Positions 1 through 5,254 of a stretch of 6,625 nt of DNA are shown piece after piece; position 1 is the stretch's first letter; the number at the start of each line of letters is the position of its first letter. Under the pieces are notes generated by a model. That model ran no database searches, had not been told where the DNA came from, and saw only the letters and a program-made list of their open reading frames with translations. Source of the stretch: Mycoplasmatota bacterium (GTDB lineage Bacteria; Bacillota_I; Bacilli_A; RF39; UBA660); the NCBI GenBank assembly GCA_012510745.1, contig JAAZHK010000058.1, positions 1 to 6,625 of the forward strand, given 5' to 3'. The position numbers and the translations under genes were made by a program.

Positions 1-226
1 ATATGGGTACACATTTTGATTCTTCATTTGTTGGTAATAAAGATGCATCTGTTAACATCATCATTCTTAAGCCATCTACAAATTCATTGGCTGTTGCTAC
101 ATAAGCATTTTTTCTTGAATTTAATATCGCTGCACTTATACTTGGTATTGCTATTACTAATATTATTCCTAGTATTACTATTACTGCTAATAATTCTATT
201 AATGTGAATCCTTTTTTATTTTTCAT
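1..226 (-). CDS. Type IV pilin-like prepilin, 3' end cut off by window edge
   Basis: The first 75 residues are visible; the rest lies left of the window. The N-terminus MKNKKGFTLIELLAV is a textbook class III signal: a short Lys-rich leader, Gly6, then FTLIE, with cleavage by prepilin peptidase expected between Gly6 and Phe7 and the conserved Glu at position 5 of the mature protein (Glu11). A hydrophobic helix follows (about residues 7-28, with Pro28), then an amphipathic part containing a cysteine at residue 72. The product would be inserted in the membrane and assembled into a competence-type (ComG) pseudopilus or a type IV pilus; which of these cannot be told from the fragment. The start is set by AGGTGA just upstream (231-236). 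Its own promoter seems to lie directly before it (242-268). It is transcribed away from lexA. Family call is confident; the specific role is not. Confidence 0.9.
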   Translation of the reverse strand, partial: MKNKKGFTLIELLAVIVILGIILVIAIPSISAAILNSRKNAYVATANEFVDGLRMMMLTDASLLPTNEESKCVPI

Positions 227-241
227 ATTTTCACCTATTAA

Positions 242-268
242 ATTATATCATATTAGTTTTAGTTACAA
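242..268 (-). promoter_or_regulatory. Probable promoter of the prepilin gene (extended -10)
   Basis: On the minus strand TATAAT lies at 247-242 and is directly preceded by TGA, giving an extended -10 (TGATATAAT). The best -35 match is TTGTAA at 268-263 with a short 15-nt spacer. A start 7 nt downstream would fall near 235, leaving a leader of only about 9 nt that begins within the ribosome binding site; use of the overlapping TATGAT (252-247) would give a slightly longer leader. The -10 is strong and the -35 weak, so this is a motif-based inference. Confidence 0.5.
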
Positions 269-274
269 AAGAAC

Positions 275-424
275 TTAATCATATTTATAAGTCAGGGGAT
301 GTTGATAGTTACCACCTGCTACTAATCTTTGTATTCTTAAAGTATGAAGATATGAACAAGCAATAGTTAAGATAATTAAAATTCCAATAACTATTATCTT
401 TTCTAATATTTATTTCTTTTTCAT
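275..424 (-). pseudogene. SOS-controlled small membrane protein frame with TAA at codon 5 (YneA/SosA-position gene)
   Basis: From an ATG at 424-422 the frame reads MKKK, then TAA, then 44 further sense codons in the same frame to a TAA at 277-275. A ribosome binding site (AAGGAG, 438-433) stands 8 nt before the ATG (counted from GGAG). Beyond the stop the peptide ILEKIIVIGILIILTIACSY gives a clear single membrane segment (about codons 10-25), followed by a roughly 25-residue polar tail rich in Arg, Gly, Tyr and His. The expected topology is N-in, C-out. It has its own promoter with a perfect LexA operator in the spacer and is divergent from lexA, the position occupied by the SOS division inhibitors yneA in Bacillus and sosA in Staphylococcus. 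I recognise no sequence homology to those. One base change at codon 5 (for example to AAA, CAA or GAA) would restore a 49-residue protein. No ATG, GTG or TTG follows in frame early enough to bypass the stop while keeping the membrane segment. Recent nonsense mutation, sequence error and unusual decoding all remain possible. Confidence 0.6.
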
Positions 425-447
425 AATAATTTCTCCTTCGTATTTAT

Positions 448-476
448 ATCATAATGCGAACGGTTGTTCGCGTCAA
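448..476 (-). promoter_or_regulatory. Leftward SOS promoter
   Basis: The minus strand carries TTGACG (476-471), a spacer of exactly 17 nt and TATGAT (453-448), a strong sigma-A type promoter. The LexA operator fills most of the spacer, so bound repressor would block RNA polymerase directly. Start of transcription would be near 441, just upstream of the ribosome binding site of the small membrane protein frame. Confidence 0.8.
456..471. promoter_or_regulatory. LexA operator (Gram-positive SOS box)
   Basis: GCGAACGGTTGTTCGC is a perfect inverted repeat with 6-bp arms and a 4-bp centre, and it contains the CGAAC-N4-GTTCG pattern known for Bacillus LexA/DinR boxes. It lies between the divergent lexA and small membrane protein promoters. 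It sits inside the leftward promoter but ends 24 bp before the -35 of the lexA promoter. Confidence 0.92.
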
Positions 477-483
477 TGTTTTT

Positions 484-497
484 GAAACAAATGTTTG
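484..497. promoter_or_regulatory. Possible weak second LexA site over the lexA -35
   Basis: GAAACAAATGTTTG is an imperfect palindrome (AAAC-AAAT-GTTT core) that matches 7 of the 10 defined positions of CGAAC-N4-GTTCG. It overlaps the first TTGACA of the lexA promoter. Multiple LexA sites at lexA itself are known in Bacillus, so a weak autoregulatory site is plausible, but in such AT-rich DNA this match can arise by chance. Confidence 0.3.
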
Positions 498-523
498 ACA
501 TTTGACAGTAAATATGTTAAATT
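495..523 (+). promoter_or_regulatory. lexA promoter
   Basis: A consensus -35 TTGACA (495-500) is followed after 17 nt by TAAATT (518-523), which is preceded by TGT and so resembles an extended -10. A start near 530 would place the ribosome binding site at the very beginning of the mRNA. TTTGACA is tandemly duplicated (494-500 and 501-507), so a second -35 exists 7 bp downstream, but no good -10 fits it without running into the ribosome binding site. Confidence 0.6.
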
Positions 524-544
524 AATAACATAAGGAGTGATTAA

Positions 545-1162
545 ATGGAGCAACTAACTAAAAGACAAGAAGAAATTTTACAATATATAAAAAAGTTTTC
601 AGCTACTAATGGTTATCCCCCGACAGTCAGAGAAATCGGTAAAGAATTGAATCTTAGTTCCCCTGCTACTATTCATTTTCATTTAACTAAACTAGAAGAA
701 AAAGAATATATTAAAAAAGATGGTTCTAAAAATAGAGCAATTGAATTATTAGTACCTAATGAATTTGCTGATTTAGAAAATGGTTTAATAAATGTACCTT
801 TATTAGGAAAAATAACTGCAGGATCTCCTATTGAAGCTATTGAGATGCCTAATGAATATTTTACTTTGCCAATTAATTTAATTCCAGCTAGAAAAGAAAT
901 TTTTACTTTAAAAGTAGAAGGCGAAAGTATGATTAATGTTGGAATATATGATGGTGATATTGTTATTATAGAAAGAACTAATACAGCTCATAATGGTGAT
1001 GCTGTTGTGGCTTTTACTGAAGATAATGAGGTAACTTTAAAAACCTTTTACAAAGAAGATGGTTATATTAGATTACAACCAGAAAATAATAATATGGAAC
1101 CTATTATATTAGATAATATTACTATTTTAGGGAAAGCCATAGGTTTATATCGTAAATTATAA
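545..1162 (+). CDS. lexA: LexA, SOS transcriptional repressor and self-cleaving protease
   Basis: LexA represses DNA-damage genes and cleaves itself when activated by RecA filaments. The 205 residues match the usual Firmicutes length. Residues 1-70 form the winged helix DNA-binding domain, with the family signature YPPTVREIG (24-32) and recognition region SSPATIHFHLTKL (38-50). The peptidase S24 domain follows: cleavage site Ala92-Gly93 in KITAGSP, catalytic Ser128 in VEGESM, and catalytic Lys166 in VTLKTF. All key residues are present, so it should be functional. The start is fixed by AAGGAG at 532-537, 7 nt upstream. It is transcribed alone, divergent from a small SOS-boxed frame, and ends at a hairpin terminator immediately after the stop. 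The perfect operator at 456-471 supports autoregulation or at least control of the divergent partner. Confidence 0.98.
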   Translation: MEQLTKRQEEILQYIKKFSATNGYPPTVREIGKELNLSSPATIHFHLTKLEEKEYIKKDGSKNRAIELLVPNEFADLENGLINVPLLGKITAGSPIEAIEMPNEYFTLPINLIPARKEIFTLKVEGESMINVGIYDGDIVIIERTNTAHNGDAVVAFTEDNEVTLKTFYKEDGYIRLQPENNNMEPIILDNITILGKAIGLYRKL

Positions 1163-1193
1163 AAGATATCTATGTTTATTTAGATATCTTTTT
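1161..1193. terminator. Bidirectional intrinsic terminator between lexA and tcdA
   Basis: A perfect 12-bp inverted repeat, AAAAGATATCTA (1161-1172) and TAGATATCTTTT (1181-1192), encloses an 8-nt loop. It ends in a T-run on the plus strand and, through the leading A-run, also on the minus strand. It overlaps the stop codons of both convergent genes (lexA TAA at 1160-1162; tcdA TAA at 1194-1192). Confidence 0.85.
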
Positions 1194-1869
1194 ATTTGAT
1201 AATATTTTTAATTATATAACTAGCAATTAATAATCCTGCTGTACCTGGTACAAATGAATTAGAACCTATTATTTGACCATTTAATTTAATAGGTTTTTCA
1301 ATTGATGAAACAACCATTATCTTATTTTTGATATTCTCTTCTTTTAACCATTTTCTTAATATTTTAGCTATAGGATCATAAGTAGTATGATTAATATCCG
1401 TTATTGATAATTTAGAAGGGTCCATTTTATTACCTGTTCCCATACAAGATATTATATTTATATTATGATTTATAGCATATTTAATAATGCTTTTTTTGCT
1501 ATTAATAGTATCACAAGCATCAACAATATAATCTATATTATATTTATCTAATATATAATTGCTTTCTTCACTATAAAACATATCTAAAAAAGTCACTTGA
1601 CAATCTCGATTTATACTTAAAATTCTATCTTTTAAAACATCGCCTTTTTTATGTCCTATATTATTTAAGTTTGTCATTATTTGACGATTTAGATTAGTTA
1701 TATCAACGTGATCATAATCAACTAAAATTAAATGATTAAAACCGCTTCTAACCAAAGATTCAACAACATAACTGCCTACTCCACCTAAACCCAATATTAG
1801 AACTTTAGTATTTTTTATTTTGTTGAAATTATCATCATTTATTAAAATTTTTAAACGATTAAATTGCAT
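1192..1869 (-). CDS. tcdA: tRNA threonylcarbamoyladenosine dehydratase TcdA (E1-like ThiF/MoeB superfamily)
   Basis: TcdA uses ATP to convert t6A at position 37 of ANN-decoding tRNAs to its cyclic form ct6A. The 225-residue protein is slightly shorter than most members (about 250). It shows the nucleotide-binding GLGGVGSYVVESLVRSG (27-43), then VDYDHVDITNLNRQ (50-63) with Asp51 and Arg62 typical of E1 adenylation domains, Lys74/Lys75, and the VDACD strand (116-120). TcdA-specific blocks are SCMGTGNKMDP (141-151), DINHTTYDPIAKILRKWLK (158-176) and NSFVPGTAGLLIASY (204-218). It lacks the CXXC zinc pairs of MoeB/ThiF, which favours TcdA over a sulfur carrier activating enzyme. The ribosome binding site AAGGTGA (1880-1874) sets the start. 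It begins only about 16 nt after the 3' end of the 6S RNA candidate, and no separate promoter is evident, so expression by read-through from the 6S promoter is likely. In Bacillus subtilis the homologue yrvM also lies next to the 6S-1 gene (recalled). Confidence 0.93.
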   Translation of the reverse strand: MQFNRLKILINDDNFNKIKNTKVLILGLGGVGSYVVESLVRSGFNHLILVDYDHVDITNLNRQIMTNLNNIGHKKGDVLKDRILSINRDCQVTFLDMFYSEESNYILDKYNIDYIVDACDTINSKKSIIKYAINHNINIISCMGTGNKMDPSKLSITDINHTTYDPIAKILRKWLKEENIKNKIMVVSSIEKPIKLNGQIIGSNSFVPGTAGLLIASYIIKNIIK

Positions 1870-1884
1870 AAAATCACCTTACAT

Positions 1885-2064
1885 AATAAAAGTCCGAAAA
1901 GACGTACGCCAACGATAAAACCTGCATATGTACAGGTGGGTGTATTAGTGTAATTATTAGGATTTCTACTAAAAGTAGATATTCAACACAAATTACCATT
2001 TATACTCCCATATCGTTATAATTAGTGGGTTTTATAACCGGCGTATTTATCGTACCTTTCAGAC
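1885..2064 (-). ncRNA. ssrS: 6S RNA (RNA polymerase-binding regulatory RNA)
   Basis: This RNA family binds the housekeeping RNA polymerase holoenzyme by mimicking an open promoter. Read on the minus strand, the interval folds into one long rod. The closing stem pairs 2064-2055 (GUCUGAAAGG) with 1901-1892 (CUUUUCGGAC), 10 bp. An asymmetric internal loop follows, then 2045-2038 (UACGCCGG) with 1912-1905 (UUGGCGUA), and 2035-2028 (AUAAAACC) with 1922-1915 (GGUUUUAU). A large central bubble has 18 nt on the 5' side (2027-2010) and a small hairpin CCUGUA-CAUA-UGCAGG (1936-1921) on the 3' side. The distal arm starts with 2009-2002 (GGGAGUAU) against 1945-1938 (AUACACCC), one A-A mismatch, continues with GUAAUU/AAUUAC, and is capped by UCUACU-UUU-AGUAGA. 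The 3' end is a U-rich tract (1891-1885). Length of about 180 nt, closing stem-bubble-arm layout, own promoter and position before tcdA all fit 6S RNA. There is no open reading frame here. Confidence 0.85.
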
Positions 2065-2070
2065 AATTTA

Positions 2071-2097
2071 ATTATATCACATCTCAAATAAAAACAA
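2071..2097 (-). promoter_or_regulatory. 6S RNA promoter
   Basis: On the minus strand TGATATAAT (2079-2071) is a perfect extended -10. Counting 7 nt downstream gives G2064, exactly the first base of the closing stem of the 6S RNA candidate. The -35 is weak: TTGTTT at 2097-2092 with a 15-nt spacer is the best match. The agreement between predicted start and structure supports both calls. Confidence 0.75.
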
Positions 2098-2113
2098 TAC
2101 TCGTTTTCAAATT

Positions 2114-2335
2114 TTATTGAAGAATTTGTAAAATAGTTTGAATTAATTCAATATTATAAGATATCTTTTTTAAACGGTCTGGTGTTGTTAATTTATACTT
2201 AATTTTCATTTCCTCTTCTATTTCTTTCAAATATTTACTATTTCTATTTAAGTATTTATACCAGTGAGAATTATATCTAATATATTCTCTAAATCTAGGA
2301 TTAGTTTTTAATTTATTAATAACGACTTGATCCAT
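2114..2335 (-). CDS. ylbE: YlbE-like small protein
   Basis: This 73-residue protein, very rich in Lys, Tyr, Ile and Asn, resembles the YlbE family of Bacilli (about 80 residues, function unknown). The resemblance is in the pattern: an N-terminal helix, NPRFREYIR (12-20), the aromatic block HWYKYLNR (24-31), an acidic-basic helix (36-48), and a C-terminal hydrophobic helix ending ILQILQ. I see no signal peptide, membrane segment or catalytic motif. Its ATG shares one base with the TAA stop of ylbD (TAATG), and no good ribosome binding site precedes it, so translation is probably coupled to ylbD. It ends about 15 nt before the 6S promoter region with no convincing terminator. The family assignment is by recall of the pattern and fits its neighbour. 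Confidence 0.75.
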   Translation of the reverse strand: MDQVVINKLKTNPRFREYIRYNSHWYKYLNRNSKYLKEIEEEMKIKYKLTTPDRLKKISYNIELIQTILQILQ

Positions 2336-2682
2336 TAATCTTCAAATCTCTTATAAATAGGTCTTGGTTCATATGGTTTATTAGCTGTTTTTGGTTGATT
2401 AAATTCTTTATTTAATAATCCTCCAAATAACTCTAAAGCTCGTTGCAAACTATTAATTCCTCTTTGAATAGTAGCAGTATCTATTCCTTTAAAAGTTCCT
2501 ATTAAATCTTCAAAAGGGTTTGTTTTTTCGTCCTTTATAATATATTCTTTCCAAACATTCATATCTTCTCCATATAAAATATATATTTCATATAATTTTT
2601 GCCATGAATATTTTTGGTTTTTAACCGTTGTAATAAGTTCAGGATGAACTTTTACAAAATCTTTGAATTTTTCTTTTGACAT
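2335..2682 (-). CDS. ylbD: YlbD-like protein (annotated elsewhere as putative coat protein)
   Basis: The protein is 115 residues from the ATG at 2682. A GTG at 2691 is in frame, but it lies inside the ribosome binding site AGGTGA (2693-2688), so the ATG 5 nt after that site is the better start. The N-terminal half matches the YlbD pattern: FKDFVKVHPELI (7-18), SWQKLYEIYILYGED (26-40), and W44 K45 E46 Y47. The middle (56-92) is helical, FEDLIGTFKGIDTATIQRG then SLQRALELFGGLL; the C-terminus is a Pro- and Lys-rich tail. It has no signal peptide or membrane segment. The family name 'coat protein' comes from sporulating Bacillus; nothing here shows a spore role, and true function is unknown. It lies 42 nt downstream of parC, overlaps ylbE by one base, and its ribosome binding site sits in a hairpin. 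Confidence 0.82.
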   Translation of the reverse strand: MSKEKFKDFVKVHPELITTVKNQKYSWQKLYEIYILYGEDMNVWKEYIIKDEKTNPFEDLIGTFKGIDTATIQRGINSLQRALELFGGLLNKEFNQPKTANKPYEPRPIYKRFED

Positions 2683-2719
2683 AAAAATCACCTACTAATG
2701 TATATGTCTTAATAGGTGA
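2683..2719 (-). promoter_or_regulatory. Hairpin that buries the ylbD ribosome binding site; possible weak terminator
   Basis: On the minus strand TCACCTATTAA (2719-2709) and TTAGTAGGTGA (2698-2688) pair over 11 bp with one G-U, around a 10-nt loop. Five T follow (2687-2683), then the ylbD ATG. The 3' arm contains the whole AGGTGA ribosome binding site. As RNA it could end part of the parEC transcripts, hold ylbD translation low, or both. Confidence 0.55.
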
Positions 2720-2724
2720 AATAT

Positions 2725-5247
2725 TTAATTATTCTTTAATATATGATCAACATCTAATAATTGATTATCTATTTCTTCTAAAGACATTTGAGTATTAATA
2801 ACTTGAGCATCTTGATTATTTATAGATATATATTTGTCGAATATCTCGGGTTCTTTCATTTCTAAATAAGCATCATTAATAATGTTTTTAGTAATAGTTG
2901 AACCAGTTGAATAACGATCATTAATTGGTAATTCTGTTAATTTAATTGTTTTAATTTTATCTGTTTTTAAGCCTATAAATTCTTTTGAATCTAGTGCGAA
3001 GCCTTTTAATATTGTATAAGGATTAGTTTTTACTTCTCTAATAATTTTTAATCCTCTTCTAGCTCTGCTACTTTTTTCTAAATCATTTAATTTAATTCGT
3101 TTACCAGTCCCCTGATGGGTTATAAGCGATAAACAATCTATTTTTTCACTATCAAAATTAGATAATGATGTAACAAAATCTTCTTTAAGATTTATAGCTT
3201 TAACACCAGCTGCTTTAATTCCAATAATACTGATTTCGTTTATATCAAACCATAAGCCGTAACCATTATAGGTAGTAATAAAAATGTCTTGTTCTTTTTC
3301 TAAAAAGGCATTAATTAATTTATCTTTAGGTTTTAATTTAATACAACTAATAGGTTTAGAATATCTTGTTATTTTAAATTCTTTTAAACTAGTTCTTTTA
3401 ATCATTCCACCAGATGTAGCAATAATTACATTACCTTCTTCTTCAAAATTGGTAACTGGAATGACACTAATAATTTCTTCGTTTTCTGATAATTTAATAA
3501 TATTACTAATATGTTTACCTAATTCTTTCCATTTTAAATCAGGTAAATCATAAATTGGTACATACAAATAATTTCCAAATGAAGTAAATATTAGTAATGT
3601 ATCTAGAGTACTCATATTATAAATTCCAATTATATAATCTAAATCTTTCATTAATGGTTTTTCATTATTACTAGCTTGATAACTTCTAGTGCTACTACGT
3701 TTTACATAACCATCTTTAGTTATTAAAACTATAACATCTTCTTTTGGCAATAAATTTGTGGTGTCTAATTTAATTTCAGTTATTTCATCTTTTATTTCAG
3801 TTAAGCGAAGGATCTTATACTCATTTTTTACTTTTCTTAACTCTTCTTTCATTACTCTTTTTAAAACCTTTTCATCATCAAGAATCGATTTTAATCCAGT
3901 TACAATTAAATTTAGATTCTTTAATTCATTTTCTAACATAGTAACATCTGTATTTGTTAGGCGATATAATTGTAAAATAACTATAGCTTCAGCTTGTTCT
4001 TCTGTAAATAAAAATTGTTGAACTAAATTATCTTTAGCATTACTTTTATTTTTACTAGCTCTAATTACTTTTATAACTTCATCAAGAATACTAAGACATT
4101 TAATTAAACCTTCAACAATATGTAAACGTTTAGTAGCGGTATCATAATCAAATTTAGTTCTTCTAATGATCACTTCTTGCTGAAAAGAAATATAATTATC
4201 AAGTATTTCTATAATACCTAACTCTTTTGGTCTTCTATTACAAATGGCTACCATATTAAAATTATAAGATGTTTGTAAATCAGTATTTTTAAACAAATAA
4301 TTTAAAATAGTTTCAACACTAGCTTCTTTTTTAATATCTATAGCGATTCTCAAACCTTCACGATCTGATTCATCTCTGATTTCTATAATTCCTTCTATTT
4401 TATGATCTATTTTAATTTCATCAATTCGGCGTACTAAATTAGCTTTATTTACTTCATAAGGAATTTCAGTAATAATAATTTTACTTTTATTTTTAGTTTT
4501 TTCAATTGTTGTTTTACTTCTAATAATAATTCGACCTCTACCTGTTTTATAAGCGCTTTTAATTCCACTTCGTCCCTCAACAATCCCTCCTGTTGGAAAA
4601 TCTGGACCTTTTATTATTTGCATAATTTCATCAAGTGTGCAAGTAGGATAATCGATTCTTTTTATCGTGGCATCAATTATTTCTCCTAAATTATGGGGAG
4701 GTATATTAGTAGCATAACCTGTTGATATTCCCGTAGTTCCATTAACTAATAGATTAGGATATTTAGCTGGTAAAACAGTAGGTTCCATCGTAGTATCATC
4801 ATAATTAGGTGAAAATATAATAGTATCTTTTTCAATATCTTTTAATAACTCATTAGCTATTTTAGATAATCTAGCTTCTGTATAACGATGAGCTGCTGGA
4901 CTATCACCATCAATTGATCCATTATTACCATGCATATCAATATAAGGAAGCCTCATTTTCCAATCTTGACTCATTCTTACCATTGCATCATATATAGAAG
5001 AATCACCATGAGGATGATAATTACCAATTACATCCCCTACTGTTTTAGCACTTTTACGATAAGATTTATCAAAGGTGTTTCGTTCCTTATACATTGAATA
5101 TAAAATTCTTCTTTGAACTGGTTTTAAACCATCTCTTACATCGGGTATAGCTCGATCTTGAATAATATATTTAGCATAACGACTATAACGTTCACCCATA
5201 ATCTCTTCAAGTGAATATGTTTTTATTTTTTCTAATTTATCTTTCAT
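2725..5247 (-). CDS. parC: DNA topoisomerase IV subunit A, ParC
   Basis: ParC is the DNA breakage-reunion subunit of topoisomerase IV, which unlinks daughter chromosomes as an A2B2 tetramer with ParE. It is 840 residues, near the family norm. The winged-helix core holds DGLKPVQRRILYSMY (39-53), HPHGDSSIYDAM (78-89) and the active-site Tyr122 in AAHRYTEARLS. Residues equivalent to the quinolone-determining positions are Ser83 and Asp87, that is, the susceptible-type state. The tower and coiled coil run to about residue 500, and the C-terminal beta-pinwheel covers about 503-800, with repeats such as LITKDGYVKR, IATSGGMIKR and LITHQGTGKRIKL. The SSRARRGLK segment (726-734) stands where GyrA would have its box; the lack of a QRRGGKG box, together with the ParE partner, favours ParC over GyrA. 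The start has AGGTGA (5256-5251) 3 nt upstream, overlapping the parE TAG stop; the genes are 7 nt apart and surely co-transcribed. Confidence 0.97.
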   Translation of the reverse strand: MKDKLEKIKTYSLEEIMGERYSRYAKYIIQDRAIPDVRDGLKPVQRRILYSMYKERNTFDKSYRKSAKTVGDVIGNYHPHGDSSIYDAMVRMSQDWKMRLPYIDMHGNNGSIDGDSPAAHRYTEARLSKIANELLKDIEKDTIIFSPNYDDTTMEPTVLPAKYPNLLVNGTTGISTGYATNIPPHNLGEIIDATIKRIDYPTCTLDEIMQIIKGPDFPTGGIVEGRSGIKSAYKTGRGRIIIRSKTTIEKTKNKSKIIITEIPYEVNKANLVRRIDEIKIDHKIEGIIEIRDESDREGLRIAIDIKKEASVETILNYLFKNTDLQTSYNFNMVAICNRRPKELGIIEILDNYISFQQEVIIRRTKFDYDTATKRLHIVEGLIKCLSILDEVIKVIRASKNKSNAKDNLVQQFLFTEEQAEAIVILQLYRLTNTDVTMLENELKNLNLIVTGLKSILDDEKVLKRVMKEELRKVKNEYKILRLTEIKDEITEIKLDTTNLLPKEDVIVLITKDGYVKRSSTRSYQASNNEKPLMKDLDYIIGIYNMSTLDTLLIFTSFGNYLYVPIYDLPDLKWKELGKHISNIIKLSENEEIISVIPVTNFEEEGNVIIATSGGMIKRTSLKEFKITRYSKPISCIKLKPKDKLINAFLEKEQDIFITTYNGYGLWFDINEISIIGIKAAGVKAINLKEDFVTSLSNFDSEKIDCLSLITHQGTGKRIKLNDLEKSSRARRGLKIIREVKTNPYTILKGFALDSKEFIGLKTDKIKTIKLTELPINDRYSTGSTITKNIINDAYLEMKEPEIFDKYISINNQDAQVINTQMSLEEIDNQLLDVDHILKNN

Positions 5248-5254
5248 TGTTCAC

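Noticed and set aside
16..207. Leu-rich plus-strand open frame of 63 codons
   Set aside because: It is the antisense shadow of the prepilin's hydrophobic N-terminus and has no ribosome binding site; the minus-strand protein has a clear prepilin signature.
275..424. Stop codon reassignment to explain the TAA in the small frame
   Set aside because: TAA is used as the normal stop of lexA, tcdA, ylbE, ylbD and parC in this window.
1885..2064. Riboswitch or T-box leader for tcdA
   Set aside because: No T-box sequence or known aptamer core is seen, and the closing of the whole element by its 5' and 3' ends with a central bubble fits 6S RNA better.
2100..2136. Terminator after ylbE (CAAATT/AATTTG repeat)
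   Set aside because: Only 6 A/T-dominated base pairs and no adjoining T-run; not convincing.
2680..2691. GTG start for ylbD at 2691
   Set aside because: It falls inside the ribosome binding site; the ATG at 2682 is correctly spaced.
3284..4021. Two plus-strand open frames (3284-3553 and 3758-4021)
   Set aside because: Both lie wholly inside parC on the opposite strand, have shadow-like composition and lack family motifs.
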